From Zhengitettix transpicula (Eukaryota > Arthropoda > Insecta > Orthoptera > Tetrigidae), in assembly GCA_037074705.1 (NCBI GenBank), contig CM073596.1, positions 23,410,001-23,474,000 of the forward strand: DNA of 64,000 nucleotides, written 5' to 3'. This document shows positions 35,488 to 47,430 of the stretch, in pieces. The translations under genes and the position numbers were made by a program. Positions within the stretch are counted from its first letter, which is position 1, and every line of letters starts with the position of its first letter. The notes under the pieces are model-generated. The model was not told the DNA's origin. It saw nothing but the letters and a program-made list of their open reading frames with translations, and searched no databases.

Positions 35488-37675
35488 TATTATTATACTA
35501 TTATGTATTATATCAATATAAATCAGCGAAAAACATCGAGAACTGAGTGAAAATAACGTTGAAGACAGAAGAAAAGGATTGTAAATAAGAAGGTAGGTCA
35601 AGCGTTTCGCACAGTATGAAAAGAAACTTCAGGAAAGGGATAAATTCAGAGCTCGAGCACGTGAGATTCACTACTCATATAGAAGTGAATAAATTAACTG
35701 GGAACAGTCCTTGAAAATCAACTGTTCTGTTTGTAGAACACTTCATTGATTTGTTTCAATAAGACTGTTTTACCTTTATTCTATTTGGCACAATTTTTTA
35801 TTTACACGATCTTTTGCTAGATTCAATTTTTTCATACCGCAGATAATAGAATACACGAAAAACCTCTCTACAAGTTAAACTGATTACAAATACCCAGAAT
35901 AATAGACAGATATAATCTATTATAATTTTCGGTGACATTATTTGTTTGTAACCCATTCAGAAGTTCATTTGACAATGTCATTGTTTATAATTGTATACTC
36001 TTCCGTTTTATTTGCACCGACTGTCTCATAAAATATGTTTCTGATATGCAAAAAAAATTGAACTTTTAAATTATTGTGTTATTATTGCAAAATAAACCGT
36101 ATTTAAATTTGCGAATTTAATCAGAATACGGATAATCAAATCTACTTGAAATGACATTTAAAAATGTTTGAATTAAATATTTAAAACTATAATGAAAGAA
36201 CTAGTCAACACATACATAAGCGCATGTTAAGAAGCTTTATAAGTGGAGAATTATTAAATTAATACATAATTAGTCAAAAACAGACAAATTTCTTAATAAG
36301 TACCTCTATATTTCTGCAATTTTTGTTGTTTTCGTCAGTTGTATAAAAAACGCAAAAGTCGTAAGATCGACACATCGCACAAATCAGGTGACGAATTACT
36401 ACGAGTATTTGGTATTATGACGTCTACCGAGAGATTATTGAAACGAAGTGTCATTTTTCATTTGGCAAATTTCTTTACATTTTAATTGATTAAAAACGTA
36501 TGACTAAGTAATACATGTACTATATTGGACATCACAATTTAAAGAAAAACTACAAAGTGATATACATTACATTTCGACTTTGAACGTTGATTATAGGTGA
36601 AAGAAGATGCATTTAATTATCTCTTATTAACTGTTTTTATGTGTCTATTATCCTGGTTAAGAATAGGATAACTACAGCCTTTTATTTTGTTTCGATGAAT
36701 GAAGAAATAAGGCGTACAGTACAAATGTATAGCAAATTACTTTACAACTGTGCGAAACAAATGATTGTATTGCGTCTTTAATTTAATCTACGGTGTCGCA
36801 AATTCATTTATGCGACATCGTATAAAATGTTGATTGAGGTGTCCCTTAAGGCTTAGATTACCAAATACATCAACGCGATGTGCAGGTTGCCTGCGTTTCA
36901 GGAAGTTTGTTTCGAGTGTGTGTATTTTGTTGAGGCTGAAATAAGACAATAATATATACTATTATGATAACTAATTATCGGTCCCGACATTTATTGGACA
37001 TTAAAATTTTCATTTTGTTGAAAATATGATTTTTTTAAAACAATCATATTTCTAGATACCGAGTGAAAATATATGCCAAGTATATTTAATGTGCCAATTA
37101 TTTTTTAAAAATCTTTTGAAGCTTTGTGTCACTAATAGGACGTTTTACCATCTCTATGAAGCAAACCTTACCATAATTCCTTTTCAGAAAATGGAATTAA
37201 AATGTCAAAAAGTTCAAATCACAACCAATTGGTTTTTTATATTTTACACTCCATAGTATTTATTATTATTTTAGGTTTATTTAGTTCCTCGAAAAATAAA
37301 ATGAAAATGATGAAAAATGAAGTTTCACAAATAAGCGGAAAGTATTATCTACATCTCAGAAACGTGAAGGAAATGCACGACAATAGACGGACATTAAAGA
37401 GCAGTAAAGTTTCATACTTTCCAATAGATTGAGTTTGAAAAAGGGTATCATAAATGTTATTGCCTCAAGTATTATATTATTTCCGTCCCGGTTCTCAATT
37501 ATTTCTCTAATCAGCCTCCTAATCCGAAGAGGGCCATTATTTTTAATTTAGTTGTTAGACAAATTTAAACTTTCAGACCAGAAATTTCATTCAGAATATT
37601 TAAAGATAGTGCTCATTTACTATAGCATAAAAATGGATGAACAAAATCTAATTATTAAGTTTGAGAAACGTCAAC
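35488..37675. other. AT-rich stretch without recognised genes
   Basis: No repeat or coding signal that I can support. Confidence 0.4.
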
Positions 37676-38145
37676 ACAGGTAGTCCAAAAATTTCCAAAC
37701 TTTTGCCATATTTTGAACAGTTGTCCAGTAAACTTAAATCTTTTTCTCAAAAATTTGTCTTCTAGTACTTTATCTACCATTATAAAGTATTGTAACGATC
37801 TTAGTTGACCAAGAAGATGTTCATTGTGTTTTTTTATTAGCTTAAGGGTACAAATTGCAATGCCATTTATATAGGCCATACGAAGAGAGCCTTAAAGACG
37901 AAAATCGAGGAGCATCGTACTAATTTAAAGCTCCCAGAATGCAAACCCTCGGTCATCTCAAAACATATTATTTCCAACAGTCATTCTTTTAATTCGGATA
38001 AAATTAGAATCCGTGACAGACAACAGGTGTCACGTTATACTGATCTCTGAAATGGTTCACATTAAATCAAATAATTTTTCCTTAACGATACAGAACGATA
38101 CCAAAGTTGTAAACCATATTTATGGCAGTTATGTCTGTCTAATAT
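37676..38145 (+). mobile_element. Penelope-like element relic 1: linker and GIY-YIG endonuclease
   Basis: The plus strand reads, with stops and a frameshift, a linker-like PYFEQLSSKLKSFSQKF and then GTNCNAIYIGHTKRALKT followed by KIEEHR and later PSVISKHII-NSHSF. It then reads IRIRDRQ and, in a shifted frame, EMVHIKSNNFSL. This order matches the C-terminal part of Penelope-like retroelement proteins: a linker, then the GIY-YIG nicking endonuclease with YIG and the Arg of the TKR region, then the conserved tail. The RT domain is not visible upstream. At 38215-38221 a CTGATGA word follows the coding relic, as expected for a decayed hammerhead-type motif, but no GAAAC follows. Non-functional. 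Confidence 0.75.
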
Positions 38146-39404
38146 CTCTGAACATGTGTTTTTTTTGCACTCAATGTTGTTTTTTGTGTGAATTGTATTC
38201 AATCTTTTATGTAACTGATGAGGTCTATCAAAGTTCTGATTATTATCCATTGATTGCTATTTAATAAGAAATAATGAATATTTGATTGATACAAAATACA
38301 TGTTTTAACTTATATGTTTAATTACAAATAATTTAGAATAAGTTAATACGTGCTAAAAAAATAAAAGCGTATTAATTGCATTTCAAAAGTTCCCATGTTT
38401 GGGATTGAAATGATTGTAACTCTCCTGTTCGCTCATAATTTCTGCGGAATTAATCACAATATTTCCTGAATATTAACCGGATCCGAATAATTGCGGTTTA
38501 TTCATGTCCTTGAGAAGATTATTCCTATACCCTGAAGTAACCACAAGATCTTAAGACGATCCGGGAAGCATCCGCATCCTCCTCCAACAAAAACCTGCAC
38601 ACGAGCGAGCGCAACTCTTTCCCAGCGAGGCGTCCTTGCATACATCTTTGTTTTTATTTTCCTTGCGCGTGCTGTTGGTGGAATTTCCCTCTGCAGTCCC
38701 CCCTTCCCCCAACAGCTGCGTATTTTTTTTCCTTTCAAAGCTATTTGAAGTTTCTGCCCGACTCTCGCTCCAATTGTATCGACGAGTGTGTGATCAACCG
38801 TTAAATATGGATCACGGCTGTATACCGAGGAAAGAAATTAAAATACAGGATTGACGGTTCGTTCTCCAGACCCACATCATCCTTTCAGAGATATAAATTA
38901 CCAATTATAGTAACAAAAATTAATAAAAACAGTAAGAGTAAATTTGTCTTATTTTAAACGATTTTAAGACAACTACTTCTATTATCAGAAAAATCTTGAA
39001 CAATTTTTATCCACAATTAACACAGAACGTTATTGACGACTATTATGAATTTTGTGATAAATTTTCATTTCAACTCACTTAATATAAAAACTAGTAACTA
39101 CTGATGAACTGCCATTCCTCCAAATTGTGCCCTCAGAGAAATTCTTTAATAAAATAAGCGTATAATTTCGAGACTTTCATCAAACAAGTTTTATTTAAAT
39201 AATGAAGCCATTTTATTATTTAACGACCGAAAGGACAGAGTTTGACTTAGCCATTTTTTTAAGCACCTATGACAACTCGGAAAAACTCTAATCATGACAA
39301 TGTCAAAACAATAGTTTATTAGAGACATTTGAGGGATTGCTCGTTCCTGAAATCAATTTGTATTTCCACAAATACTTATTGCAGTGCATAAAAAATATAT
39401 GAAT
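38146..39404. other. Mixed AT-rich stretch
   Basis: 38570-38760 is somewhat GC-richer with CpGs and overlapping frames on both strands, but no splice pair or family was recognised. The rest is AT-rich. Confidence 0.4.
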
Positions 39405-39672
39405 CATAATAACAACGTCCTGTTATATCGGTCAGACAAAACGAATGCTTTAAACTAGAATTAAAAAAACATTTTCTTACCTAAAGCGATCATTAGATAA
39501 ACTATCTGTTCAAACCAAACATGTACACATAAATAATCATACAATTAATTAGATTAGTATAAAAATCTTAGATCCACGTTTGTTGAGTGAAATCCTACAT
39601 ATTAGGTTTAATATAAATTTAGATGCACAAAATTTAATATCAATTTATTATTCGGTGTTTATTTATCAGTTT
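39405..39672 (+). mobile_element. Penelope-like element relic 2: GIY-YIG endonuclease
   Basis: The plus strand reads SCYIGQTKRML, a stop, TRIKKTFSYLKRSLDKLS, then KHVHINNHTIN, a stop, and IKILDPRLLSEILHIRFN followed by NLISIYYSVFIYQF and a stop. CYIGQTKR is the canonical start of the GIY-YIG endonuclease of Penelope-like elements, and the remaining words fall where the conserved His/Asn and C-terminal segments are expected. Two in-frame stops make it dead. About 250 bases downstream, at 39923, is a hammerhead-like motif. Confidence 0.8.
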
Positions 39673-39922
39673 TGAATGTTTAATTCCTATCCTTCAAAAA
39701 TTCAATAACATCATTAAAAGCTTTTAGCAATATTTGATTAGCATTGCATTGCATTTAAACATAGTACGCTGATTGAGGATATCTATTTTTTTCTGTTACA
39801 CTCTTTTGTTCAAATTTACAACATATTTTAATTGTTTCTTTAATTTTGTACTTAATTTATTTGTTCTGGATTCAACCTTTTATTTATTTTTCATTATATT
39901 TCATAAATGATTTTATATCCAT

Positions 39923-39954
39923 CTGAAGGTGTCCTTAAACGAAGGGAAGAAACG
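39923..39954 (+). other. Hammerhead-like core motif after PLE relic 2
   Basis: CTGAAGG, a hairpin around TGTCCTTAAACGAAGGGA, then GAAACG. The third core position group differs from the CTGANGA consensus (G for A). No cleavage-site helix was identified. Confidence 0.4.
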
Positions 39955-40768
39955 TTATTGTAAATTTTAATGTTAATAAGTAGGCCAATTAATTATATTT
40001 AATACAAGTCATATATTTTTTAATAACAACATCATTTAAAAAAATTTAAACTTCTGAGCGTTACTGTTTATATTGTTTATTTTTCATTTCACACTTGATT
40101 TATTTAAACGTAAAAAATTAATCAATTTATATTTAAAGTCATTCTTTTAGAAGCATTATATAGAAAAACGTATCAATAAACTTTTAGCAGATCAAATAGC
40201 ATTATAATATTGTTAAGGTAGATAGTAATTTATATTAAAATTAATTTTAATTGATTGTGTTAAATATAACTTTGGTAGGAAATAAATTTTCAAATTTTCG
40301 TACGAACAGTAGAATTAGCAAATACATTAATTCTATGAATAAACTAAACGTAGTTTTCATGCAATAAATACCGAAGTAACTTATTTCTGGTTTGATCATG
40401 CAAAGACCATGCCATGTATACAATGACGAATTTTTTCCTTCCTATTAATTCGCAACCCATGTTTCGAAATTAGTTTAACTACTATATTTATGTCGTTATT
40501 TGCTTTGAGCGTTTTCTTCGTCGTTGTGTCATGTGTCAAGGATGTTTGGTTGAAAGTGTGAAGTCGTAACCTGCCGTTTCCGCGAAGTCTCGCTTCTAGC
40601 CTCGGGGAAATCGAGTCGAGTGTTTAAAGGGATCTACAGTCAGCGTAATTTCTTCTCATTCGCAGGACTCAGACTGTTAGGAATGGAAAAAAACGGCAAA
40701 TATATATTTGAAATAATCTGAGTCAATTCGTCATCTTTATTAAGAGCAACTTAAAACATTACAAATAC

Positions 40769-40803
40769 ACTAGTTTTGTCCCTAGATTTTGGAATCTCTT
40801 CAG
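40769..40803 (-). other. Hammerhead-like core motif
   Basis: On the minus strand CTGAAGA, then an imperfect hairpin around TTCCAAAATCTAGGGA, then CAAAAC. It fits the CTGANGA consensus, but GAAAC has become CAAAAC. Confidence 0.35.
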
Positions 40804-41381
40804 GTGTTAATTTTCAATCGAAAGATAAATTGCTAATCTCAAAAATAGAGAAATAAAAATTTTGCAAATGCTAATATTTATAATACAATTATGTAGGACA
40901 GAAATTTATATAATTATATATTGAATTACAATATGAATTTCAAAGGTGAGAGTTTCCGACGAAATAACTTATATTTAGACAATTGTTAAGGGTATTAGTG
41001 AGTTTAAAATAACAATGGAGAAATTTTTTTTATAACATAATAAATTATTTATAACAACAATGATCACAAATTCTATATATATATTATTTCTATAATTTCT
41101 TATAATAATCATTTAATTTAAAATGTAACATGTAGCTCATGAATCTGGAATATTATTTGCATTCTTCACATAAACTTTTTACAGTTCTCTAATCGAAATT
41201 ATGTTGTTGTTTTTTTTAAAAAAATATGCTTTAACATTTGTAGGACGTAAAATTTTAAATAGTTTTTATGTCCTTTGAACGAGGTTTCTACATAATTGTA
41301 TTTCAAGTGACCATAATTATAAAATTTATTTTATTTTATTTTTTAAATTAGAAATTTACTCTTTTCAATAAAATTTTAGTC

Positions 41382-41414
41382 CTGAAGTGGTCCCAAAATA
41401 TAGGGACGAAACTT
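41382..41414 (+). other. Hammerhead-like core motif
   Basis: CTGAAGT, a clean GTCCC/GGGAC hairpin with loop AAAATATA, then GAAAC. The stem is the best of the group. The A at core position 9 is replaced by T. Confidence 0.45.
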
Positions 41415-42010
41415 ACTGCTTTTATTATGTTCTAAATTTCTGTTTATAAATCTATGAATAATTGGCTGATATTATTTCATTTATTAAAAATGTCGTATAA
41501 ATATAATTGTTAGGAAATAAATACTTTCTAGTAGTATTCGCTCAGAGCCATGAGTGATTCATATTTGTTCATCTCAACCATAGAATCTCCAATCTCGAGG
41601 TAAGAATTTTTACAAGATTTTCGTGATGGTCGTTGGGAACTCTCATTTGTATAAGGTTTTCGGTTGAAAAAAAATGTGATGTAGTTGTGTAAGAATGCCT
41701 AAATTATGGTAATCCGTCGTTAATTATGAAATTTTGGTGAGATTTAACATGTTTCATTTTAATATATAAGGAAAATAAATTATTTTTTCAACAGAGTCCA
41801 TTATCCTTTTTTGCTTATGAATAATATTGTATTACGAGGAAAGATCCCAAATATTCGGATAAAATGTTACTTAATATTAAAGTTAATCTGACAATTATAA
41901 TTATAAAGAAAAATTACCAATTTTCCAGATAAAATTTATTATTCAAGAAATAATAAAATAAACAATAAAATAAAGTAAAAATGAAATAAACATAAAATAA
42001 TCACAATATT

Positions 42011-42045
42011 ACGACGTTTCGTCCTCAATTTTTCGGAAGAATTTC
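42011..42045 (-). other. Decayed hammerhead-like motif
   Basis: The minus strand has CTTCCGAAAAATTGAGGACG followed by AAACGTCG, related in layout to the neighbouring motifs but with the first core lost. Confidence 0.25.
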
Positions 42046-42315
42046 CCATTTTTCTTTTCATTTATCTTTACCTAAAGTTTTAGTTTTACATGTAATTTGT
42101 AAAACAATTATATTAATCTATTCTTATATATAAAAAATTTCCCGTTCTGAATCGCCATAAATCATTTATATTAATTTATTATTTATCAGACATTTTAAAT
42201 TCAATTATATTTTTGAAATACACGTACTGTGAAAGGAAGCAAGAAGGACATTCTCATAAACATTATGTCTTTTATTCCTAACGTTGACGTTTTTATTAAA
42301 GCTGAAGTGTTTTTT

Positions 42316-42320
<5 letters not shown>

Positions 42321-42362
<42 letters not shown>
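42321..42362. repeat. (AT)n microsatellite
   Basis: About 20 AT units. Confidence 0.95.
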
Positions 42363-42374
<12 letters not shown>

Positions 42375-43144
42375 TTAAGGAAGCAAGCACTAGAGGACTG
42401 GTGAGCCTAACCAGAGTTTATTTGAGATAAGAGGCAGAGCCTGTGACACGACGTAAACTTTGGAACACTTGGAACGGAGCCACAGCTGTCGCAAGACCTT
42501 TCCTCTTCACAAACGCTTGTCCTTAATTTTTCCTCATCCAACTCCACAATTAACTTGTTACAGAGATGCCATCTTCAAATGATCCAACACAAACAATTTA
42601 GCAGCAGTGCGGCTGGGTTTTTTTTTAATCCCCGTCGCCAGAGTAAATGAGAAGCACTAATATGTACATTATTTTGAAATACAGCCGACGCTCTCACAGG
42701 AGAAGGAATCTTCCTTGGTGTAAAGAAGAAGAAAGTGGCTGCCGTGAAAGATGAAAACGGTCGCAAAAGAAGAAAATTTCAGAACTAGATGATCTTAGAT
42801 TCCTCAAGAAACGATAAAAAAAAAATAAACGACATCATAAAAGGAAGAAAATACGACATATAAGAAATTATACGTGCAGATGAAGGAATAAAAATAATGG
42901 AAATTTTGGAATACAGGTATTAATAGAAATAATCTGAGAAAGTCGAACGTATGGCATATAAAATAATGACGTGAAAATTAAATAAAATCTTTTAAAAATT
43001 TGACTCCGCAAATTTTTTTATACAGTTTTGTGCGAATAAATTTTTCGTAATTAGTGGATTTATTATATGCTTTCACAAATTTATCCGAGTAAAGTCTGTC
43101 AACTTCTTTCAGTCTAATTTTATAAGAATAATGATAATGCTGAA

Positions 43145-43725
43145 AACTACTTTAAAGAAAAAATTTAAATTAGAAGAAAAGGGCCAGTTCTCAGGACATA
43201 TTAAATAATTTTAATTTTTAACATATTAAATAATTTAAAAACGAAAGCAACGTTTCTTCCCTTTTGTTTAGAAACTTCTTCAGACGTTATCTTTTCTTAT
43301 TTATTTATGGTTATTGAATTATTTAAAAAATGAGGCCTGGAAGAATTTTTAAATGTCATTCGCTTAAATTGTTAGTCAAATTCAAACATAACATAAATAA
43401 TTTTTTTCTTTAATAATATAACGTACTTTTTAAAAAAAATTAAATTAATAGAAAAGGGCAATTTATTTATTTCAGGACATTTATTTAAAAACATTAAAAG
43501 GTACAAATACTTCATAATTTTAAAAAGAAAGCAAAGTTTCTTCCCTTTTGTTTAGAAACTTCTTCAGACGTTATCTTATTTATTTATGATTATTGTATTA
43601 TTTTAACAAATATTATTTAAAAAATAACTGTGTAAGTATTTTTAAAAGTCATTAGCTTAAAATGTTCTTCAAATTTAAACATAACATATATAATTTTTTT
43701 CTTGAAGAATATAACGTCTGAAAGT
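43145..43725 (-). repeat. Tandem duplication of a unit of about 280 bp with a hammerhead-like motif
   Basis: Two adjacent units (about 43145-43430 and 43431-43725) share, in order, GAAAAGGGC, CAGGACAT, GAAAGCAA, TTCTTCCCTTTTGTTTAGAA, ACTTCTTCAGACGTTATCTT, CATTAGCTTAAA-like words and CAAACATAACATA-TAATTTTTTTCTT. The motif period is 284 bases. On the minus strand each unit carries CTGAAGA followed by GAAAC (43251-43283 and 43535-43567). Penelope-like elements often carry tandem terminal repeats with hammerhead motifs, so this pair may be a tandem pLTR remnant. No reading frame is attached. Confidence 0.6.
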
Positions 43726-45059
43726 ACTGAATCAAAGGGAAGTAACGTTCAGTTGAATTTTAAATTATGAATTATATGTAACTTTTAATGTGTCTAAATT
43801 AATATTCTGACTTGTCTATTTTCTACTAATTTAAAGAGAACGTATGTTTCACAAGATATCCAAATCGTGACAATTTCAGTGCTTCATACTGAATTTAGAA
43901 GAAAAATCGGATTGTTTTTAATCTAGCTTCATTTCTTTCTAGACACCACTTTTTAAAAATGGTATTTTTGCGTTTTATTTTGAATTGTGTTCAACTGCAG
44001 CACTTTTATGCAGAAAGCATTTAAGGAAGTTGAGTAGGCTAATTCTGATGCACCAAAATGTAAGGCTGAACTGATTTAGTTTTTTTTATTAATCATTACA
44101 ATTTTTAGTCAAATGAGTTTATAGTTTTGATAATTTTCCTTGAGTATTTACATAGTAAATAATAAATCTGTATACATGCGGTGTTGGAAACGTGCAGTGA
44201 CGTTCCAAGTTATAGACGAGAGAAATAGAGGGTATTGGATATGAGTTTTATGAATTATTTCTGGTGCCTGTATAAAAGGTGTTATACGAACTGATTTTTT
44301 ACTGGTTTACTTGTGTTTTTAATCGTGGTTTTACTTTCGAATGAGAGAAGATTTTATAAGTATCACAATACGTTAGAAAATCAGGCCATTAACGTGAATC
44401 TTATCCTTCCGGGCAAGAAAAATGGCTGAATTGTTCTTTTAGCGGATGCTGTATAATATACTTACTTTCATAAGCATAATAATATGTATAAAAAATTTAA
44501 CTGAAAAAAAAACTAGAACTTCTACATGGTCGATAAGAAGAAAATCTGAAGAATCTGGAACCGGAATCAAACTTAAGTGTAAAGAGCGTCTTATTTGGGA
44601 CAGTTCTCTCACTTTTTTAAAAAAATAAAACAAAATGCATAATATGTAAATTTCTTATTTATAATAATAGACAGTTCTGTTGCCGAATTTAAGATTAATT
44701 TTTTATTGCAATGATTTAGTTATCGTCTTCAGTGTGTGAGAATATGCACGTGGGATTGATAATTCTTACATACAGGTGAGACGCAGAAATCCGTAGAGAG
44801 CTTCTAGTCTCACCTGAATACTGTAACGGCATTATGAATTTTCAGATTTCAGTAAATAACCTGGAAGTTTTACAGAACGACGTAAAATAAACTGGAATCT
44901 TTATCAGTTACGTACGACCTTCTAACCACACAACAACAATTCCGTTAAGCTTCTGGAAATGTAAATAAATACAAATAATGAAGGCTTTTAAAATTTCAAT
45001 GGCGATTTGTGGGAATCTTAATAGTTGTATTATATTGTAACGAATTAACTTTGTTCATT
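43726..45059. other. AT-rich stretch with one perfect hairpin
   Basis: CAGGTGAGAC (44773-44782) and GTCTCACCTG (44807-44816) form a perfect 10 bp stem with a 24-base loop. Nothing else recognised. Overlapping frames near 44440-44630 look like chance. Confidence 0.45.
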
Positions 45060-45195
45060 GCAATAACTCCCGATTGCTGAAGGTGTGAACTAAGGAACAG
45101 GATGACCATGAAAGGAAGTCACACTCGGGACTCGAAATGCGACCAGCGCAACGGGAATCAACCACAATGCCATCTCAGCCACCCAGTGCGGCTAA
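45060..45195 (-). mobile_element. tRNA-derived SINE
   Basis: The minus strand reads GCCGCACTGGGTGGCTGAGA with box A TGGCTGAGATGG (45170-45181) and, 31 bases later, box B-like ATTTCGAGTCCC (45127-45138). This spacing is that of a tRNA gene, but no cloverleaf closes. A unique-looking body follows to about 45060. It is the usual head of an insect SINE. Confidence 0.65.
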
Positions 45196-45734
45196 CGAAC
45201 AATATAAATTTACGTGTTCTTAATCTACAGTCCCTGAAATAGGCATCTAAAAAAATACATTCGTTGGAAAAGGTTGGGCTCGCCCAGAGACCTTGAATTG
45301 CTGTTGCCTGTAATGAACAACGTTCGTGTGACTCTGTCGTTCTAGAACTGTCAACAACCAGTACGTATATCGAATTATTACGTCCGAAGTTTAGACTTTG
45401 AAATATAATAACTTGTACTGTTCACCAACTAAGTCAGTCGAAATGTAATTAAACATTCAATGCCGTTTCAATTATAAGCGACAAAGAACCTATTAACAGT
45501 AAATTATTTGTTCAATCGTTTTCTTTCCAACATAATTTGTCGTGGCTTGTGTTAAGAGCGGTAAAATGACCTCAAAACCACATTGTTGGATATCTACGGT
45601 CATCAGTCAGATATCTACGTTTGGATTTGTTCTCCGCGACTTTTTATTTATTGTAAATATATGCATTATTTTATTAGTTAAAGCAACATGATGCCTTACG
45701 AAGGAATAAACGTATAGTTCATGAGATATAGACG

Positions 45735-45828
45735 ACGTGTCAGATGCGTGCTAGTAAAAAAGAAGTACTGTCGTCAGTTGGGAACTTCCTTTTGCGGAGA
45801 AGCTAGAACTACGCCACTATCATTCGTA
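45735..45828 (+). repeat. Dispersed repeat C, copy 2
   Basis: Matches the minus strand of 16490-16590 (shared GTGTCAGATGCG, GTCGTCAGTT and GGAACTTCCT words). Its right edge abuts the AT run in which the second LTR landed. Confidence 0.5.
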
Positions 45829-45852
45829 ATATATATATATATATATATATAT

Positions 45853-46926
45853 TGTAGTAATTGGTAATTAAGGCATTGTTCTAATTGAAAAGTTGAATCG
45901 TAGAGGACTCATTATTAGTGGATATAGAGCGGACGCCGCAACAAACCGGCAAGGCAAAGAAAACATTGTTGATCGGTGGAGAAGGTTTTACGCGCTCAAA
46001 ATTTACGAGACGAAGAATATAGTCGGGCAGTAGGCAGCGAGGAGAAAAGACCAAAATTCCAAGTGATGAAAATTTGAACAGATATCAGTCGGGCAGCGGA
46101 CAGCAAGCAGTTTGAAAGCTTTACAGTCGGGCAGCAGACAGCGAATAGATCAGACGAAAAGTTTTACAGTCGGCAGTCAGAACGAAAGAATGTGGTCCAG
46201 TCACAAACATGCTTTCAAATATTAAAAAGTAAAGCAATATTCAGTCGGGAAGGAGACAGAGCAACTACTGTGTATTCGGTGGTCGAGCGTAGATTCATCA
46301 TGCTGGCCATAGACAAACCAATGAAGTCCATTTCAACTAAAGTCACGAGATCTACAAATCCAGGTTGCAGTAAAGCATCGAGAACCAACCAATTTCTGTT
46401 AAACCAACTAACAAACAACGCCAATTAGAGCCTGTGAACATTTAGAGTCTGTGCGTACTTAGAATCAGTGATGTCCCCAAAATTGTGCACGAAAAGCTAA
46501 AAAGAGACCTGGGCGGCCGTAAGTAGAGAAAAACATTAAAATCATTTGTAAACCGTGTTTAAAAGATAAAAGTCAGATCGTTCTTTAATTATTTAATTAT
46601 CGATAAAATGAGATCGTTAACTCTTGATAAAATTGAAATTGTTAAATTCAATCTTTTGTATTATTTCTTCCGCAACAAATTTCGTCTATGTTCAGACGCA
46701 TTGATTTCCATACAAAGTAAATTTAATTTTTGATTATATAAATTCTGCCATTTATCAAACCCAGTTTAAGACCCTGAGATCCCAATTATTTTGTGTATTT
46801 TATACGTGTTTTAAAATTGTTAATAAATCTTGTTTAATAGTTTTCACTTAAGTTCTTTCATTTAAAACGCCACATATCTTGAAGTATTGTAAAAGATGAT
46901 ATTTATCTGATTTGTTAATTATTACA
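45853..46926 (+). mobile_element. Solo LTR, copy 2
   Basis: Same family as 31749-32695. It starts TGTAGTAATTGG, ends TTAATTATTACA, and lies inside an (AT)n tract, so ATAT flanks both sides. It is about 125 bases longer than copy 1, partly through an extra stretch with further GTCGGGCAGC-type motifs (about 46022, 46088, 46126 and 46168). AATAAA occurs near the 3' end. No internal retroelement domain is adjacent. The frames at 46192-46428 plus and 46215-46424 minus lie within it and are not genes. Confidence 0.75.
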
Positions 46927-47332
46927 ATATATATATATATATTTACGAACGGGATATACAGATAGCACCAAGGTCTAATCATCTCTTAACTTTTACGGAT
47001 GAGTTTTTGCCGTACAGCATATACCGAACTCGACAAAATTTATTCCCATGTGTCAATGTTTTCAGTATAGTTTTTACACAACCAAGTTGCCGTAAAAAAT
47101 GTTTATGTTATACTAAGATCTGGGCTGTCAATAAAATGACAGCGGACTCCTGTCCATCTTATCTTGACACGACTTGCTATATCTCGGACCTGTAAACCGG
47201 GACGCGATAGTTGCTTTCCTTTCCTTCCCTTTACTGTCTTAAAACTACTGGCTTAAAATTAAAGAACCATACAGAATAGACTGACTTTAATTTTTTATCG
47301 ACTGACGCCCTTTAACACTTGTACCCAACCTC

Positions 47333-47430
47333 CTTTTGTGTAGGGGTTAGCGTGACAGCCTCACATCACAGAGGTCGCTAGTAACCTGAGCTGTTGATGC
47401 GACTGTAAATAAATAATTTTTTTAAAAAAA
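47333..47430 (+). mobile_element. tRNA-Val-like SINE with an A/T-rich tail
   Basis: GTGTAGGGGTTAGCGTG, GCCTCACA and CACAGAGGTC follow the order of a tRNA-Val head (D arm, anticodon region reading CAC, variable region). The box B part is decayed (CTAGTAACCTG). The body ends in AAATAAATAATTTTTTT and AAAAAAA. Confidence 0.6.

Noticed and set aside
35245..35601. 118-codon minus-strand frame ending in repeat-like words (AWNKYQMPDLPDAGF)
   Set aside because: The same words appear in every family R copy, so it is repeat sequence, not a host gene.
46192..46428. Overlapping plus and minus frames of 78 and 69 codons
   Set aside because: They fall inside the second solo LTR, and the first LTR has the same region broken differently.
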